Source: Acanthochlamys bracteata
Taxonomy: Eukaryota; Streptophyta; Magnoliopsida; Pandanales; Velloziaceae
Direction of reading: 5' to 3'
Assembly (NCBI GenBank): GCA_019914995.1
Contig: CM034127.1
Location: 8,680,001 to 8,744,000, forward strand
Length of the DNA stretch: 64,000 bases
The notes under the pieces were generated by a model. That model saw nothing but the letters and a program-made list of their open reading frames with translations. It did not search any database and was not told the origin of the DNA. The position numbers and the translations under genes are program-made. Below, one piece after another: positions 46,701-57,464 of the stretch (positions are counted from its first letter, which is position 1; the number at the start of each line of letters is the position of its first letter).

Positions 46701-48120
46701 GCTAGGATCAAATTAATAGCGTATAGGGTTTGATGGTTCCGAGTGATATGAGATAACTAACTTGGTGGTGGAACAACTTCTCGCCTTGAATTGTGCCAAG
46801 TCGATCATAACTTGACTGGTTTAACAGCCAACACCTCTTAATAGTCACCTTAAAATGAGTATGTGTATATAAATAGGAGATGCTAATCCATAAGAGATTG
46901 ATCAATCATTTTAGTGTGAGAACCTGATTCTACATGCACCATTTTATGAAACCATTTTATGATATCTACATTATCATTTTTATTCTTTAAAATATATAAG
47001 CGTGTCATGCAAATGTTCAATCGTCCATAATTGTCATCAACCGCATAATATTACTAGGAGGCATGACTGGAAAGGATTCTCAAATATCTGAATGCTCTGC
47101 CTTAGGTGGTTTAGTACTCCTAGTTACTGCGCGCGATCGTATACTGAGCCCGTCGGTTCTGATTCTCGAAGAATGAGGAGCAAAAGGATTGATCGAGAAA
47201 GATCTCTTGTTCTTATTATAAGATCGTGATTTGATCCTTCAATAGAGTTGTTTTTTTATTTATAACAGAAAAGTAAGGCATTCAGTGACTCTTAGTAAGA
47301 ATGCAAGTTTCATACTAAAATTTAGACTCTTTGAAGCTAGAAAATAAAGATAATAATAAATGACGTAATAGGGAAAACAAACATGACTTATTAGTCGATT
47401 CTATGGTCAAACTTTATTTTTGTTAGTAATGTCAGATTCACGAATGATATGAACTCTTCTGCAACTGATATCATCTAAATAATATAAATTGCTCTCTAAA
47501 AACCACACTCAATAATCCATTTGTCTAGATATCATGAAGTAAAAAAAAAAGAGATACAATAGAATAATAGAATTCAATTATTCAGTGATTTTTCCAATAG
47601 AAATTATAGTTATTCGATAAATAATGGACAAACAAGCAATCTTATAGAGTTAAGGATGGTATCAGTATCACTATCGCAACACTAGTCACTAGATAATTGT
47701 CTCCATTAGCATACGTCATATTATGTCTAACAAGAATAGTTGTCGTTAAAAAAATTTTCAGATCAAATGTCATATGATTTATGGCTTTAGAATATAGAAT
47801 CCATCTAATATTTTTTTAAAATCTTAAATAATATTTAGAGTAAAAGTTTGGTTATCTGAAATTAAAAAATTGAAACTAAGGTGTTTTTCTAATTAGCTTT
47901 TTTCTCCTCTATTTCTTTCACCAATCTAAATATTCAATTAATTTAAAGTATGCATTTATATTATGGTCAAACTTACCACAATAAATATATTTCTCCATTC
48001 AACCTCTTTTTCCTTTTTTCTTTCTTTCTCTTGGGCCAAGTCTGTCGGGTCGGATCTATCTCTTAGGCTAAGTCTCTTGGGCTTTCTCTTGAGAGCTATG
48101 CACGTGATCCAGGTTACCAA
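43724..48120 (-). mobile_element. Ty1/Copia relic of the same family, minus strand (element II)
   Basis: The 3' LTR is at about 43724-43892. The clearest coding piece is reverse transcriptase at 45259-45047: TIERYKVKLLVKGYSQTY, then KINTIRVLLSLISNLDWLLH and QFDVKNVFF. Sequence of 47230-47950 matches 40600-41340 of element I, so the two are related along their length. The integrase region is split by a TRIM element. The 5' end is lost or displaced by the hAT-like element at 48145; no 5' LTR is visible. Confidence 0.75.
46362..46934 (+). mobile_element. TRIM (terminal-repeat retrotransposon in miniature), 573 bp
   Basis: Two direct repeats, about 46362-46626 and 46682-46934, diverged but alignable along their length (for example RTAGCGTRTAGGGTT and TTGATCAATC), flank a short centre. 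The centre has a primer site TGATATCAAAGT (46628-46639; 9 of 12 to the tRNA-iMet site) and a purine tract GAAAGGGAGA (46671-46680). A perfect 5-bp duplication TGCAC surrounds the whole (46357-46361 and 46935-46939). There is no protein. It interrupts the integrase part of Copia element II. Confidence 0.85.
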
Positions 48121-48144
48121 TTCCTCTATAATTGTATTTCTAAG

Positions 48145-49250
48145 CAGTGCTGGCAGAATAGACCCGTTCACCGACCTAGAAATCTTTTTGGGTCGACGGG
48201 TTGCGGTCCGACCGGCCGGGTTAGCCGATTGGACCGCGGATCAATTCTGTGTAGTTTGTAGAAGAAATAAATATATACACAGATGAATGAATGGATGCTT
48301 CGACGGATGCATAAAAGGATGTGATGAATAAAGAGGTTGTCAGTGAGAGAGAGAAATCATTTAATGAGCTCCTTAATAAATGCTCGCCTGTTCCTCTCTT
48401 TTTCAATTTTCCAAGCAAAAAAATCCAGCAACACTAAAGTCCGTTTTTCTGTTTCTTCTCGTGGCAGAGCCGGAGAAGAATATATAGAGCTCGTAATTCG
48501 AATAAACACTCCAAGCTTGTTTTTTATTTTGCTAATATCGGGAGATCCGGCATGATAATGACTGTCGACGAGTTGTTTCGAACAGGAAGAGGTCACGCCT
48601 GTCGACGGAGATGCTAGCGATGATATCACCCAAACGGCGGAGAGCGTTAAAAGCACCTGTTCTTTATGTGTATACTATGTCTCCACGTGCTCCAACATGT
48701 TCGAGTCGGTGGCGTGAGCTTCTACGTCTCCGGAAGCTTTGGAACTCAAACGCGAGGTCGGACTTTGATAAGACTACAACTATTGCTGCTGATATTGAGA
48801 ACTCAAGCTCGAGCTCAAGCTCAAGATCTGGAGCTACCAGATCTCTTAAACATCTCATGTTGTTCTCCACCGCAACACGAAGTCTACTCCTCTATTGAAG
48901 TGTCGCTGATGAATCTCCCATTGCTGCGCGATGACTATGAGGTCGGCTTTAGTGGACATCCCACGTATGAACTCTTCAAGTAAGGTTATCTTTCAGGGAC
49001 TTGGCCGGAGCTCAAGCAATTCAAGTAGCTTCAATGGCAGTCCGAGAGAGAAGGAGACGCGGCCGGATTAGGGATTTAGATTTTTTTTTTTAAGGCAATC
49101 CATGGCGGACCCGGACGGGTGGGTCGACGGGTCGACCGAAATTCGTCCGGGTCAAGCCGGATCTAAACGAGTTATTTACATATACGGTTTATTTGTAGAC
49201 CCAAACCGATTTTGATCGCGGGTCAACGGTTTCCGGGTCTACTAACATTG
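48145..49250. mobile_element. Non-autonomous hAT-like element with unusual interior, 1106 bp
   Basis: The left end starts CAGTGCTGGCAGAATAGACCCG; the inverted right end starts CAATGTTAGTAGACCCGG, as in the 795-bp element at 22890. The flanking 8 bases (TTTCTAAG and GTTCTTTG) agree only partly, so the target duplication has decayed. Both subterminal regions hold many GGGTC/GACCC words. The interior (about 48260-49080) is clearly GC-richer than its surroundings and has open stretches in several frames, which may be captured host sequence, but I recognise no protein. Confidence 0.65.
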
Positions 49251-50659
49251 GTTCTTTGCAGGGATGTTGAGCTCTGATGCTGAGCAATTGAAGACTGGGC
49301 AGCTTAATGGATCTGATTGGCCGCTAAGCGGTGCCCATCACTTGATTCGTCATTTGATCATGCACTCTTCTCTGTGAAGGAGGTCTGGGAACAAGTTCAG
49401 AGATTTTTGCAGAAGAGATTAAACTCATAAGGAGATGTTGAAATTCCAGGAAGATGATGCTGATCCTTCGGGATAGGAGGTTCCGTAGCTCTTCTCAGGT
49501 ATTCCAGATTCTTACTCTTCGGTTTTGACTTTTCTTAGGGGGACAAGAGCGATGTGACGAGCAAGCGTAACGTACTTTCCCTCTACTCTATGAGATATAG
49601 GTTCCGAGAGAAGAAGTTAAGGGATCAGTACATTAGTGATTTCGGACATAAACTACGAGAATTCGAGAGAGAGCTCCGTCAATCGATAGAGAATCCGAAT
49701 GGGATCCGGAGTTTTTCGAGAAAAGGTCCCATCCTTCAATATGTTGATTTAGTATAGAAAAGCCAATGAAGTAGTAAAACGATTTAGTATTTTCAAAGCA
49801 ATTGAAGAGAGGTGGGGTTGGAGAGAATTTCATAACAGTTCCAATAGGATTCTGCTGCTCAATTTCATTGAAATTAATGAGACTCTGTAATTGTCTGTAC
49901 TGGCCAGACTTCTGACCATGCTTCATTCACACAGTGGATGGACGAAGGCCATTCTACTTGCCCCAATTCAGCCCAGACACTGACTTGTAGTAGACTAGTT
50001 TCCCGTAGAGCTTAGGAGTGTCAATAGTGTGATGTCCATGGCACCCCATATGATCTGCTGGATGGTCATAATTTTGCTATTGACAATGATAATTTTGTTA
50101 TCACTATGAGTCCTAGCACTGCGCGAGGTCTTCAGACTTTCTGCATATACATTGTTCTTGTTAGAGGGAACAATATGCAACTTCTATTCAAGTTCATGGC
50201 AACTATATAGCATAAGCATTCTCAAAATCTGAAGTTGTTATATGACTATATACTCTCCCTTAGTTGCCAAGGTGACAAACTTTTGATTAAAGGATCCATG
50301 ATCACAATGCATAAGGTAGGTGTTACCTGGAGAACTATGGCTCATGCACAGAAGGCAATAGGCATCCAATGGAAGAAAACGGATGTCTTTGCATGTCGAT
50401 TTACCTGTGGAGTTGATCAGAATGTCTACTATCCCTACACTCAGAAGCAAAGGTAGTTTAGTCCATACCAGCTTATCCCTTCACTCGGAATCACGATTTG
50501 CGGTGCCCTTGTATTCTCATAGTGGCAATCTGTTCCAATAGTTGTGTCATATCACACTCATGTGGCTGTACTTTCGGCTTCTAGAAGTAGGAGAATCCAA
50601 ACTGATAAGATGCTCCTTGGAAGAAGGGTGTTGATGCAGAAAGCTTCCTCTACACCCTA
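49251..50659. other. Unassigned sequence, partly coding-like
   Basis: Short protein-like stretches occur, for example FGHKLREFERELRQSIENPN near 49640-49700, but none can be tied to a family. The last 150 bases probably belong to the AP2 relic ([13 protein letters not shown] before VYLRGY). No transposon end is clear here. Confidence 0.4.
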
Positions 50660-51100
50660 GTTTATCTGCGAGGGTATAATAAGGATGAAAAGACAGCAAG
50701 TGCTTGTGATTTGGCTGCATTGAAGTATTGGGGTCTCTCCATGATAACTTTCTGACTGAACACTACAGCAAGGAGATTGAAGAGATGGGAGACATGACCA
50801 AGCAAGAATTTGTTACATCACTGAGGGGGCGAATCAGTGGTTTCTCAAACGGTGCTTCTTTCTACAGAGGAGCCACAGGGCATCACCAACATGAAATATG
50901 GCAAGCAAGAATAGGGTATGCTGCAGGATATCAGGATCTTTATCTTGGAGCTCAAACGCGAATGAAGATAAGGCTTCTGAAGCCTACGACGTAGCCTCAA
51001 CAAATTTAGGGGAGTCAATGCCGTCATTAACTGTGAGCTCAGAAGGTATGGTATTGAACCCATAGCAAACACTGATCTACCTATAGGCTTTTCTGGATAA
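50660..51100 (+). pseudogene. AINTEGUMENTA/PLETHORA-like AP2 pseudogene, intron-less fragment
   Basis: The plus strand encodes the end of AP2 repeat 1 ([20 protein letters not shown] then LKYWG), the linker ([20 protein letters not shown] in a shifted frame) and repeat 2 ([40 protein letters not shown], then EAYDVAS and, after another shift, FRGVNAVINCELRRYGIEP). This order is specific to the double-AP2 ANT/BBM/PLT transcription factors of meristems and embryos. In those genes introns interrupt this stretch, including around the tiny VYL exon; here it is continuous, so it looks like a retrocopy. Frameshifts and lost key residues (RGVTRHHQ reads RGATGHHQ) make it non-functional. Confidence 0.82.
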
Positions 51101-51179
51101 TAGATGAAGAAATCATCACCATCAAACAGCAGATGCCAACTCATATCTGAGTGCAATCATCTTACCTACCAACAGCCAA

Positions 51180-51646
51180 CTAGACCACCACTCGTTCCTG
51201 ATAAATTCCAGAAGTGCAGAATGGCAAGACTAGCTTCTTCCTCTACACACCAGGCAACCATCATGACCATCTTTCTGAAGCAACCACACTGATCAACTTG
51301 AGGACAAGGTTGATTTTTAGGGGGATGGAATGTTACGATACAAGATCTTATAAGAGTGGTGGGATTCTAGAAGTAGTAGGAGTTTATGTTTTTAGGAATC
51401 AGTTAGTAGGTGTTTGTATTTCATTAGGAAACCAAGGTAGTTGCTAGCTTAGGAACTCTACCAAATAGGGTAAGAGCTAAGCTATAAATAAAGGTGTTTA
51501 GCACCTCATGTAGTCATCGAAGAATCAAGTCATTTATTTTCTTTTAACTTTTATCTTCAGTTTTATTTACAGCTTTATTTACCACTTTTCTTTATTACCT
51601 ATAATTTTCTGTCAAGTTTTAGTTTGATTCTCGTAGAATCGTAACA
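51180..51646 (+). mobile_element. 3' end of an LTR retrotransposon
   Basis: A short piece reading DHLSEATTL and, in the next frame, LEDKVDF (about 51270-51318) resembles the C-terminal end of Ty3/Gypsy polyproteins. It is followed by the purine tract TTTAGGGGGATGGAA and a 316-base LTR (51331-51646). The rest of the element is not visible. Confidence 0.55.
51331..51646 (+). repeat. LTR, 316 bp
   Basis: Starts TGTTACGAT and ends ATCGTAACA, a perfect 9-base inverted end pair. A TATA box TATAAATA lies at 51483-51490. A palindrome, GATTCTCGTAGAATC, precedes the end. Confidence 0.75.
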
Positions 51647-52360
51647 GGTAGCTGTTTAAGACAGCTGATGAACATAAAACATTAGCATTACCAAAAGCGG
51701 TTGATAAATTGTAGAAGAATTCTAGTACAGAGTTACTCCTACATATGTTATGCTCGATCACACGAAGTTCTCATACCATCTATTTGCTTCTCCTTTGAAG
51801 TACTTTCGCATAAGTTCCTTCATTGAAGTACAGAGTTGCGAAAAGTAACTGAAATACTTATTTTCAGAGTATAATTATCCTTAAGGCATAGTTTTGTCAA
51901 AAGATTGAAAGTCACTTCTATCTTCGATGGCGGTAGGTTATGCTCTACGGTTGAGCTGAAAAATTGGAGAGGTAACCGAGCAGAGGAGTAATAGGAGCTG
52001 GATATGTGAAGGCTGATGTTGTGACAGTGGTATCGATAAAGGAAAGCCCAAATATACTGGTATGCAGGGATGCACAAAAGCTTATAGTGATGGGTTGAAA
52101 CTAAGTGATATTGCAAAAAGGGGAGAACAAATTATAGGGTTGATGAATTAGTGCTAGAAGGGGAGGTTGTCGATGAAAGTAGTGGAAGTAAAGATGTAGG
52201 TAAGGACAGAGAGAGGTTGACGGTGGGAGTAAGGTGTGGTCTTGGATTTGTCATCCCGTAAGGATTATACAGAGCACAAGATCCTGTATTTTACCAGTTC
52301 TGTAATGTTTACGTTTCTGTGGGCTAAGGAGAGCTATACCTAAAAATAGTGGCCCTTATA
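51647..52360. other. Spacer, no gene seen
   Basis: No recognisable protein or repeat ends. Confidence 0.5.
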
Positions 52361-54644
52361 TGTAATGTCCAATTTTTTTATTTTTTTTCTTATTCTTCTT
52401 CCTTCCTCTCTGCCTGCCTACAACACCCACCAGCCCTCTTCCTTCCAGCTCCTCTCTGGCGTGAAATCGACCTTCTCCGGTGATGGTCATCCTCTCCAGA
52501 TACTCCGTTTATCATCTTCTCCCTCCGGGCATCACTATTACGGCTCTAGCGAGCTCCACCGCACAGCATAGAAAAATTAGGATTTTGTCCGACCGTTTCG
52601 CCGGCGATCTGATGATGGTGAGTAGTTAGAAACACTCCCCTCAACTTGCTAATTCTTTTTCCTCATTTAATTGCGTTGATTTTCAGCTCCGGTGCTTGAT
52701 TTCGCGTGAGTTTGCCGTCGGACATTATTTCGTCGATTTCGGCCGCTGGCGATAAAATTGAAGCTCATTGTCTATTCCATTGTATTCTACTGGCAGTGTT
52801 TCTACTCTTCGCTGCCTTGAACGCTTTTGGCTGGAACCCTAGCTCGCCGGAATCCGGCAAACTCGGTCAGGTGTGTTAAAAACTCTCGCATCGAGTAATT
52901 GAAATTGTTATTAGATGAATTATTAATTCGTTTCGTTTAGAAAATCGTCGGATTGAAAATACCCGAGTTGTTTCCGATTCAAGTCGTTTCAGAATTCGAT
53001 CGTCTCTTTCGACTTCGTAAGCTCTTTAAAATTACTAATAATGGTAGTTGGTTGAGTAGTGATAGAATGAAATTATTGGTTGAATGGTTATGTCGTCATG
53101 TGTAATAGGATTTCGCGAGAAATTTTGAGTTGGGCTTAGCACAACAGTCGACTTGGGTGATTGTTAGGACTACAGGTGAGGGTTACCGTTCCATCTTTTT
53201 TTTTAGATTAATGTTAGGCTTTCGGCACAAGTAGCATTTGCTTTGAAAATTCTGGCGTACTTTGTCATTCTCGTTATGATTTATTCTTCGTAATACATAT
53301 GCTTGTACATACTTATATTTAATTGACATTATGTTTACGTTTATTACTAGCATGTTCGTTATTATAAACTATGTGGCATAATTAGGAGAATATTTTAAAA
53401 TATGTGTCAATGCTTACATTTCAAATATGTAATATACATGTCAATATTTTTTCTTTCATATATGCATAACTATAATCATGATAGTATTGAAGGCATTGGG
53501 CATAGCATGTTCATTGAGTGAAAACCTATTGTGTTGCATTTACTTGTTAGGAATTGCATTGGTATGGAACAATACAAAACCTGACAGATATTGTCATAAT
53601 CTATTATATTATGTATGCTTGAGTGAGATATTGATACGGTGGGTCCTAGGAGATACTAGGCATCGAGATATATGGATAGTCGATGGGTCACAGAATATAT
53701 TGGGCATTGAGATATGAAATATGGATTGCCGGTGGATCCCAAAACATACTAGGCACCGAGCTTGCTTGTGGCTTGATATATATAAAGGTATTATATATGT
53801 ATGCTTGTATGATATACCCGATAGCGTGATGTGAGTTAGATATGTGATCTCACTCGATCGTCTATCTTGTATGATTTTTACACTTGATGCATTTGCATAC
53901 ATCATTACATATATTTGTTTGCATGGGTGCACTATGTATATGTATATATATTATAGCCTTGAGAGTGTCGCATAATATTATTTCATATTATCGTATATCT
54001 CTGGTAAGAACTGAGTCGGTATGGGACGATTCAGGATTTAGTAGAATCTGATCTGATCTATCGTTATATCTGCTTCATGCAGATAGTACTATAATCCTAC
54101 TTAATCTATTAGCTATTTAAATTGGGCATTCTGTTGTTTTACCTCACTGAGACTGGACTCACTCTTTTTTCTATTATTTGGCCTCCCGCAGATAGGGTTA
54201 GCGAGCGCTGATTAGATTTTGTATTGCTGGACCGAGAACGTACGGAGGGTATTATATAAATCTTTTGGCATGTAGTTAGCTCTATAATTCTCGAAAGGCA
54301 TTGACTTTTTTGTACTTAATTGTATGTAGTATTACGATAGTATTTGTTTTGAATTGTAATAGGTGTTACGGTTACCGGTAGTCACTAGTAGTATTTTGTT
54401 TGTAAAACGGTCTTTATACTGGTCGTTTTTTTTGTTTTGAATTTTTGATGATAAGTACAATTATTATTACTTGTACAGATTTTTTTATTAAGTTTTTAGG
54501 AAGATTATGTCAAAATTTTTTTAAATATTGGCAAGTTAGTTTTATTGAATTCTAGGTTAGGCTTACCAGATTGGGCCGAGTTTGGGGCTTATCTGGATTT
54601 GATTTAGTTCAGTGCCGGTTAAGGTCTAGTTTTAGTTCTTGACA
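52361..54644 (+). mobile_element. Probable long solo LTR of a Ty3/Gypsy (Tekay-like) element
   Basis: It starts TGTAATGTCC and ends near TTCTTGACA, as Tekay/Del-type LTRs do. Inside are the usual features of these LTRs: a pyrimidine-rich TCTTCC block with a TTTTCAGCTCCGG segment, repeated short units around GGGTCCTAGGAGATACTAGGC (about 53640-53760), and a CTCACTGAGACTGGACTCACTC segment followed by CCCGCAGATAGGG. No protein is encoded. I found no matching 5-bp duplication, so either an edge is misplaced or the copy is old. Confidence 0.5.
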
Positions 54645-55806
54645 AGTTCTGTGATAGTTCTCCTATTATTTTCATTTCTCTGACTAATCGTCGAGATACA
54701 GATCAATGCAATCATGCGTTGACAGCTATGTTGTTGATTTAATCCTGCAACCCCAGCTTGTGAAGTAGATTGAACATGGGTTGTGGAAGGCCTTAAGCAA
54801 TTTCCTGCGACTGTCGATCAGTATAGATGGTGACTTCAATCTCTCTACCTGAGCAAAAACATGGCTATCTGTAAGATCGAATACTTTTTACACCGAATCA
54901 TACATTATACGGAGGGAAAAAAAAGGAAATCAAAACACCACTTGATCACCGTTAGTCGCGTGCTATAATAGTGATTTCACAGCTTCACATCTCGGTCTGC
55001 AACGGCTCCACTACTCCTATTGGTCAGATCTCCAAAATCAAGTTGGTGATTTAAGTGGGAGTTCCCTAATCTATAGTTGAGGTTATCACTTTGGATTAAT
55101 TTCTTTCTTATTCTGACAAATTCTATCGGCTATATTGCCACTTGTTTGAAAGGTACATCCATGTGCTTCCTTTTCTCAGATCGACCTATTCCTCCTATTT
55201 CCTCTAAATTTCTTTAGACAACTTCAGGCATTCTTTATGTGAAGATTGAGTTGAGCTGAGTCGTGTCTTTTATACTTTGTTTCAGCCAATTTTTAGGTGA
55301 AGATAATGCCTATAAGTAGTTAACAAGTTGCTCGATAAGTGTTTGAAATCTACTTGTGAATTTAAAACGAATTCCACTTGACGAGGCTGCATGATCTACT
55401 CCACAAAAGCTCTGATCAGCTTTCTCTATTTGACAGCTCAAGTGTAACTTTTCATTACCATTTGCAACTAGAGAAAACAATCTGTTTTTAATTTAATGAC
55501 TAAAGTAAATAACTTAATATTTGTTGAAATTTGGTTTCTGCAGTATCAACACCAACTTAGCCTTACGGCAGTGTGGCTGCCGCTAGTATGTAGTTAGTCC
55601 ACCAACGTTTGGGATGGTGATTGTGTCATTTACTTGTTCTTAATTGATGCAAAGATAAATATTTCTAACTCAGGCATTCACATCTGTTTTATGGTGATGG
55701 CGTTGATGATAGAATCACCTTCCAAAATCCACATCAAGTAAAATTTCGAAGCCTATTTGTCATCTTCAAGAAAATGTAGATGAGGTTACGGACTAAACAA
55801 TACCGT
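54645..55806. other. Unassigned sequence
   Basis: No clear gene. A weak stretch (VCNGSTTPIGQISKIKL near 54990-55045) could be an old Copia protease-region relic, but it stands alone. Confidence 0.35.
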
Positions 55807-55809
55807 TTA

Positions 55810-56522
55810 GGCTTAATTTGGATTATAAGTAGACATGGAAAATGATGGTGATAGTAAATTATTTTTCTATGTCTACCTATATTTGGTAATATGTTATTAA
55901 AGAAAAGAAGGGAAAAGTATTCTCCATCCTTTTCACTATTGTGTAGTTAAATGTATACCCACCAAATTGGTGGGTACAGATGGTGAGAAAAGGAGAAGCA
56001 AATTCTCTTCCCTTTTTATCCTTTTATTTTTTTAATATTTTAATATTTATTTAAATTTTTTATTTTTATTTAATATTTTTAATTAAGATATAGTATTTTT
56101 ATTATATAATTTAAAGTTTTTATATTTATTTGATTTTAATTAATTTTAATTGGTAGAAGAAATAATAAAATTATATGATTAGTTTTTATATTTAATAATT
56201 GATATAATTTTAGATTAATATAAAAAAATTGATCTAAAAGCTATATAATAAAATTTATTTAAAATTATATTACTAAATTAGTGTAAGTTATATTAAAAAT
56301 ATATATTAATATAAATAAAAAAGAGCATTTGAGTCTTTTCTAAAAAATTTACTTCCAATACTCATTTATTTACCCATCTATTGAAACATAATTAATTTAT
56401 TATTCTTACCATATATCCAAACATCGTAAGATTAATTAACTATCCGTTCTTATCCGTCCTCTTATTATTTTTTCTATCCGTCCTCTTACTATTATTTTTT
56501 ATCTATGAATCTAAACAAACCC
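55810..56522. mobile_element. Tourist-like (PIF/Harbinger) MITE, 713 bp
   Basis: The left end GGCTTAATTTGGATTATAAG pairs with the inverted right end GGGTTTGTTTAGATTCATAG. A perfect 3-bp TTA duplication flanks it (55807-55809 and 56523-56525), the PIF target. The interior is strongly AT-rich with no protein. Confidence 0.75.
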
Positions 56523-56525
56523 TTA

Positions 56526-56880
56526 GAGATCGGAATGTAGTGTTGGAAATAGAAACACTTTGCAAAAAATACAAACACTTGGAAATAGAAATAAAAACAT
56601 TATTTTTATTACTTTTTAGGTAATAAAATGCTCTTTTTAAAAAATTTTAAAATATCTTTCGTTTTAGAAAAAACAATTCCAATGGCACTTTCATATAGTT
56701 CTAAAGTTGACTATTAAAAAACGTATATCCAACCGGAACCCGGAAGCTGTCGACTATAGAGAAAAGTAGTAAGCTACTATCTAGCGTGAGTTTCTAAAAA
56801 ATTTTTAAATATTTTTTGTTTTAAAAAAAAAAATTTTGAAAACACTTCTAAATATCCGCTTAGAATAGTCCTAAAGTTGA
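56526..56880. other. AT-rich spacer
   Basis: A direct repeat of GGAAATAGAAA with ACACTT/ATAAAAACA lies near its start. No gene is seen. Confidence 0.5.
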
Positions 56881-56984
56881 TGAAGCTAGTGTGAGGCTTT
56901 CAACGTTATTTCGAAAGGAGATGATACTGCAAGAACTGAACACAAGGACCTCCGAATCTATTGTCTCACCTCAGAAGTTGTCTA

Positions 56985-56989
56985 GGTTC
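56985..56989. repeat. Left 5-bp target duplication of the Gypsy element
   Basis: GGTTC, repeated at 62532-62536 directly after the right LTR. Confidence 0.9.
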
Positions 56990-57442
56990 TGATGCACTGG
57001 GCCAGGAAATTATGGGACAGAACAGAGAAGGGAATTTACTTAGGAAGAGACAACGAAATCCCAGTTGCAGGACTTATCCCGGTTGCCAATCCTAACAGCT
57101 GGAGAAGCATCAGCCACCGGTTACAGATTTAGATGCATTAGTGTTGCTAAGAATCATTTAGCAACTAGTATTAGATGTTTAGAAGTGTTGCTGAGTTAGA
57201 GTTTCTGAAGGAGTCTAACTGTGGATAGCACAGTTAAAGCTAAGAGTCCTTTAAGTTTAGAAGTTCCTTGCAAGTGGAACTTTATTAGGCATAGGAGTTC
57301 TTTTGTAAAAGGACTCCTTGTTTAGCTATAAATAAGCATTGTAAGTCTCATTGGAGGGGGAGATTTATGCATTAGCTATTTTCGAATTACAGTTTACTAG
57401 TTATTTTGTTACTTTTCACTTTTTTGTTGAGAAGGTGTATCA
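56990..57442 (+). repeat. 5' LTR of the Gypsy element
   Basis: 453 bases, TG...CA, with TATA box TATAAATA at 57327-57334, which places the transcription start about 25-30 bases later. Confidence 0.92.
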
Positions 57443-57445
57443 ACT

Positions 57446-57457
57446 TGGTACCAGAGC
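57446..57457 (+). other. Primer binding site of the Gypsy element
   Basis: TGGTACCAGAGC differs by one base from the plant tRNA-iMet site TGGTATCAGAGC and starts three bases after the 5' LTR. Confidence 0.88.
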
Positions 57458-57464
57458 AAGGTCC

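Noticed and set aside
48337-48983. Several overlapping frames inside the hAT-like element
   Set aside because: Frames on both strands overlap heavily and none shows a domain. They are reported only as interior of the element.
57351-57464. Extension of the gag frame upstream of 57465
   Set aside because: It reads through the LTR end and the primer site, so the ATG at 57465 is the likely start.
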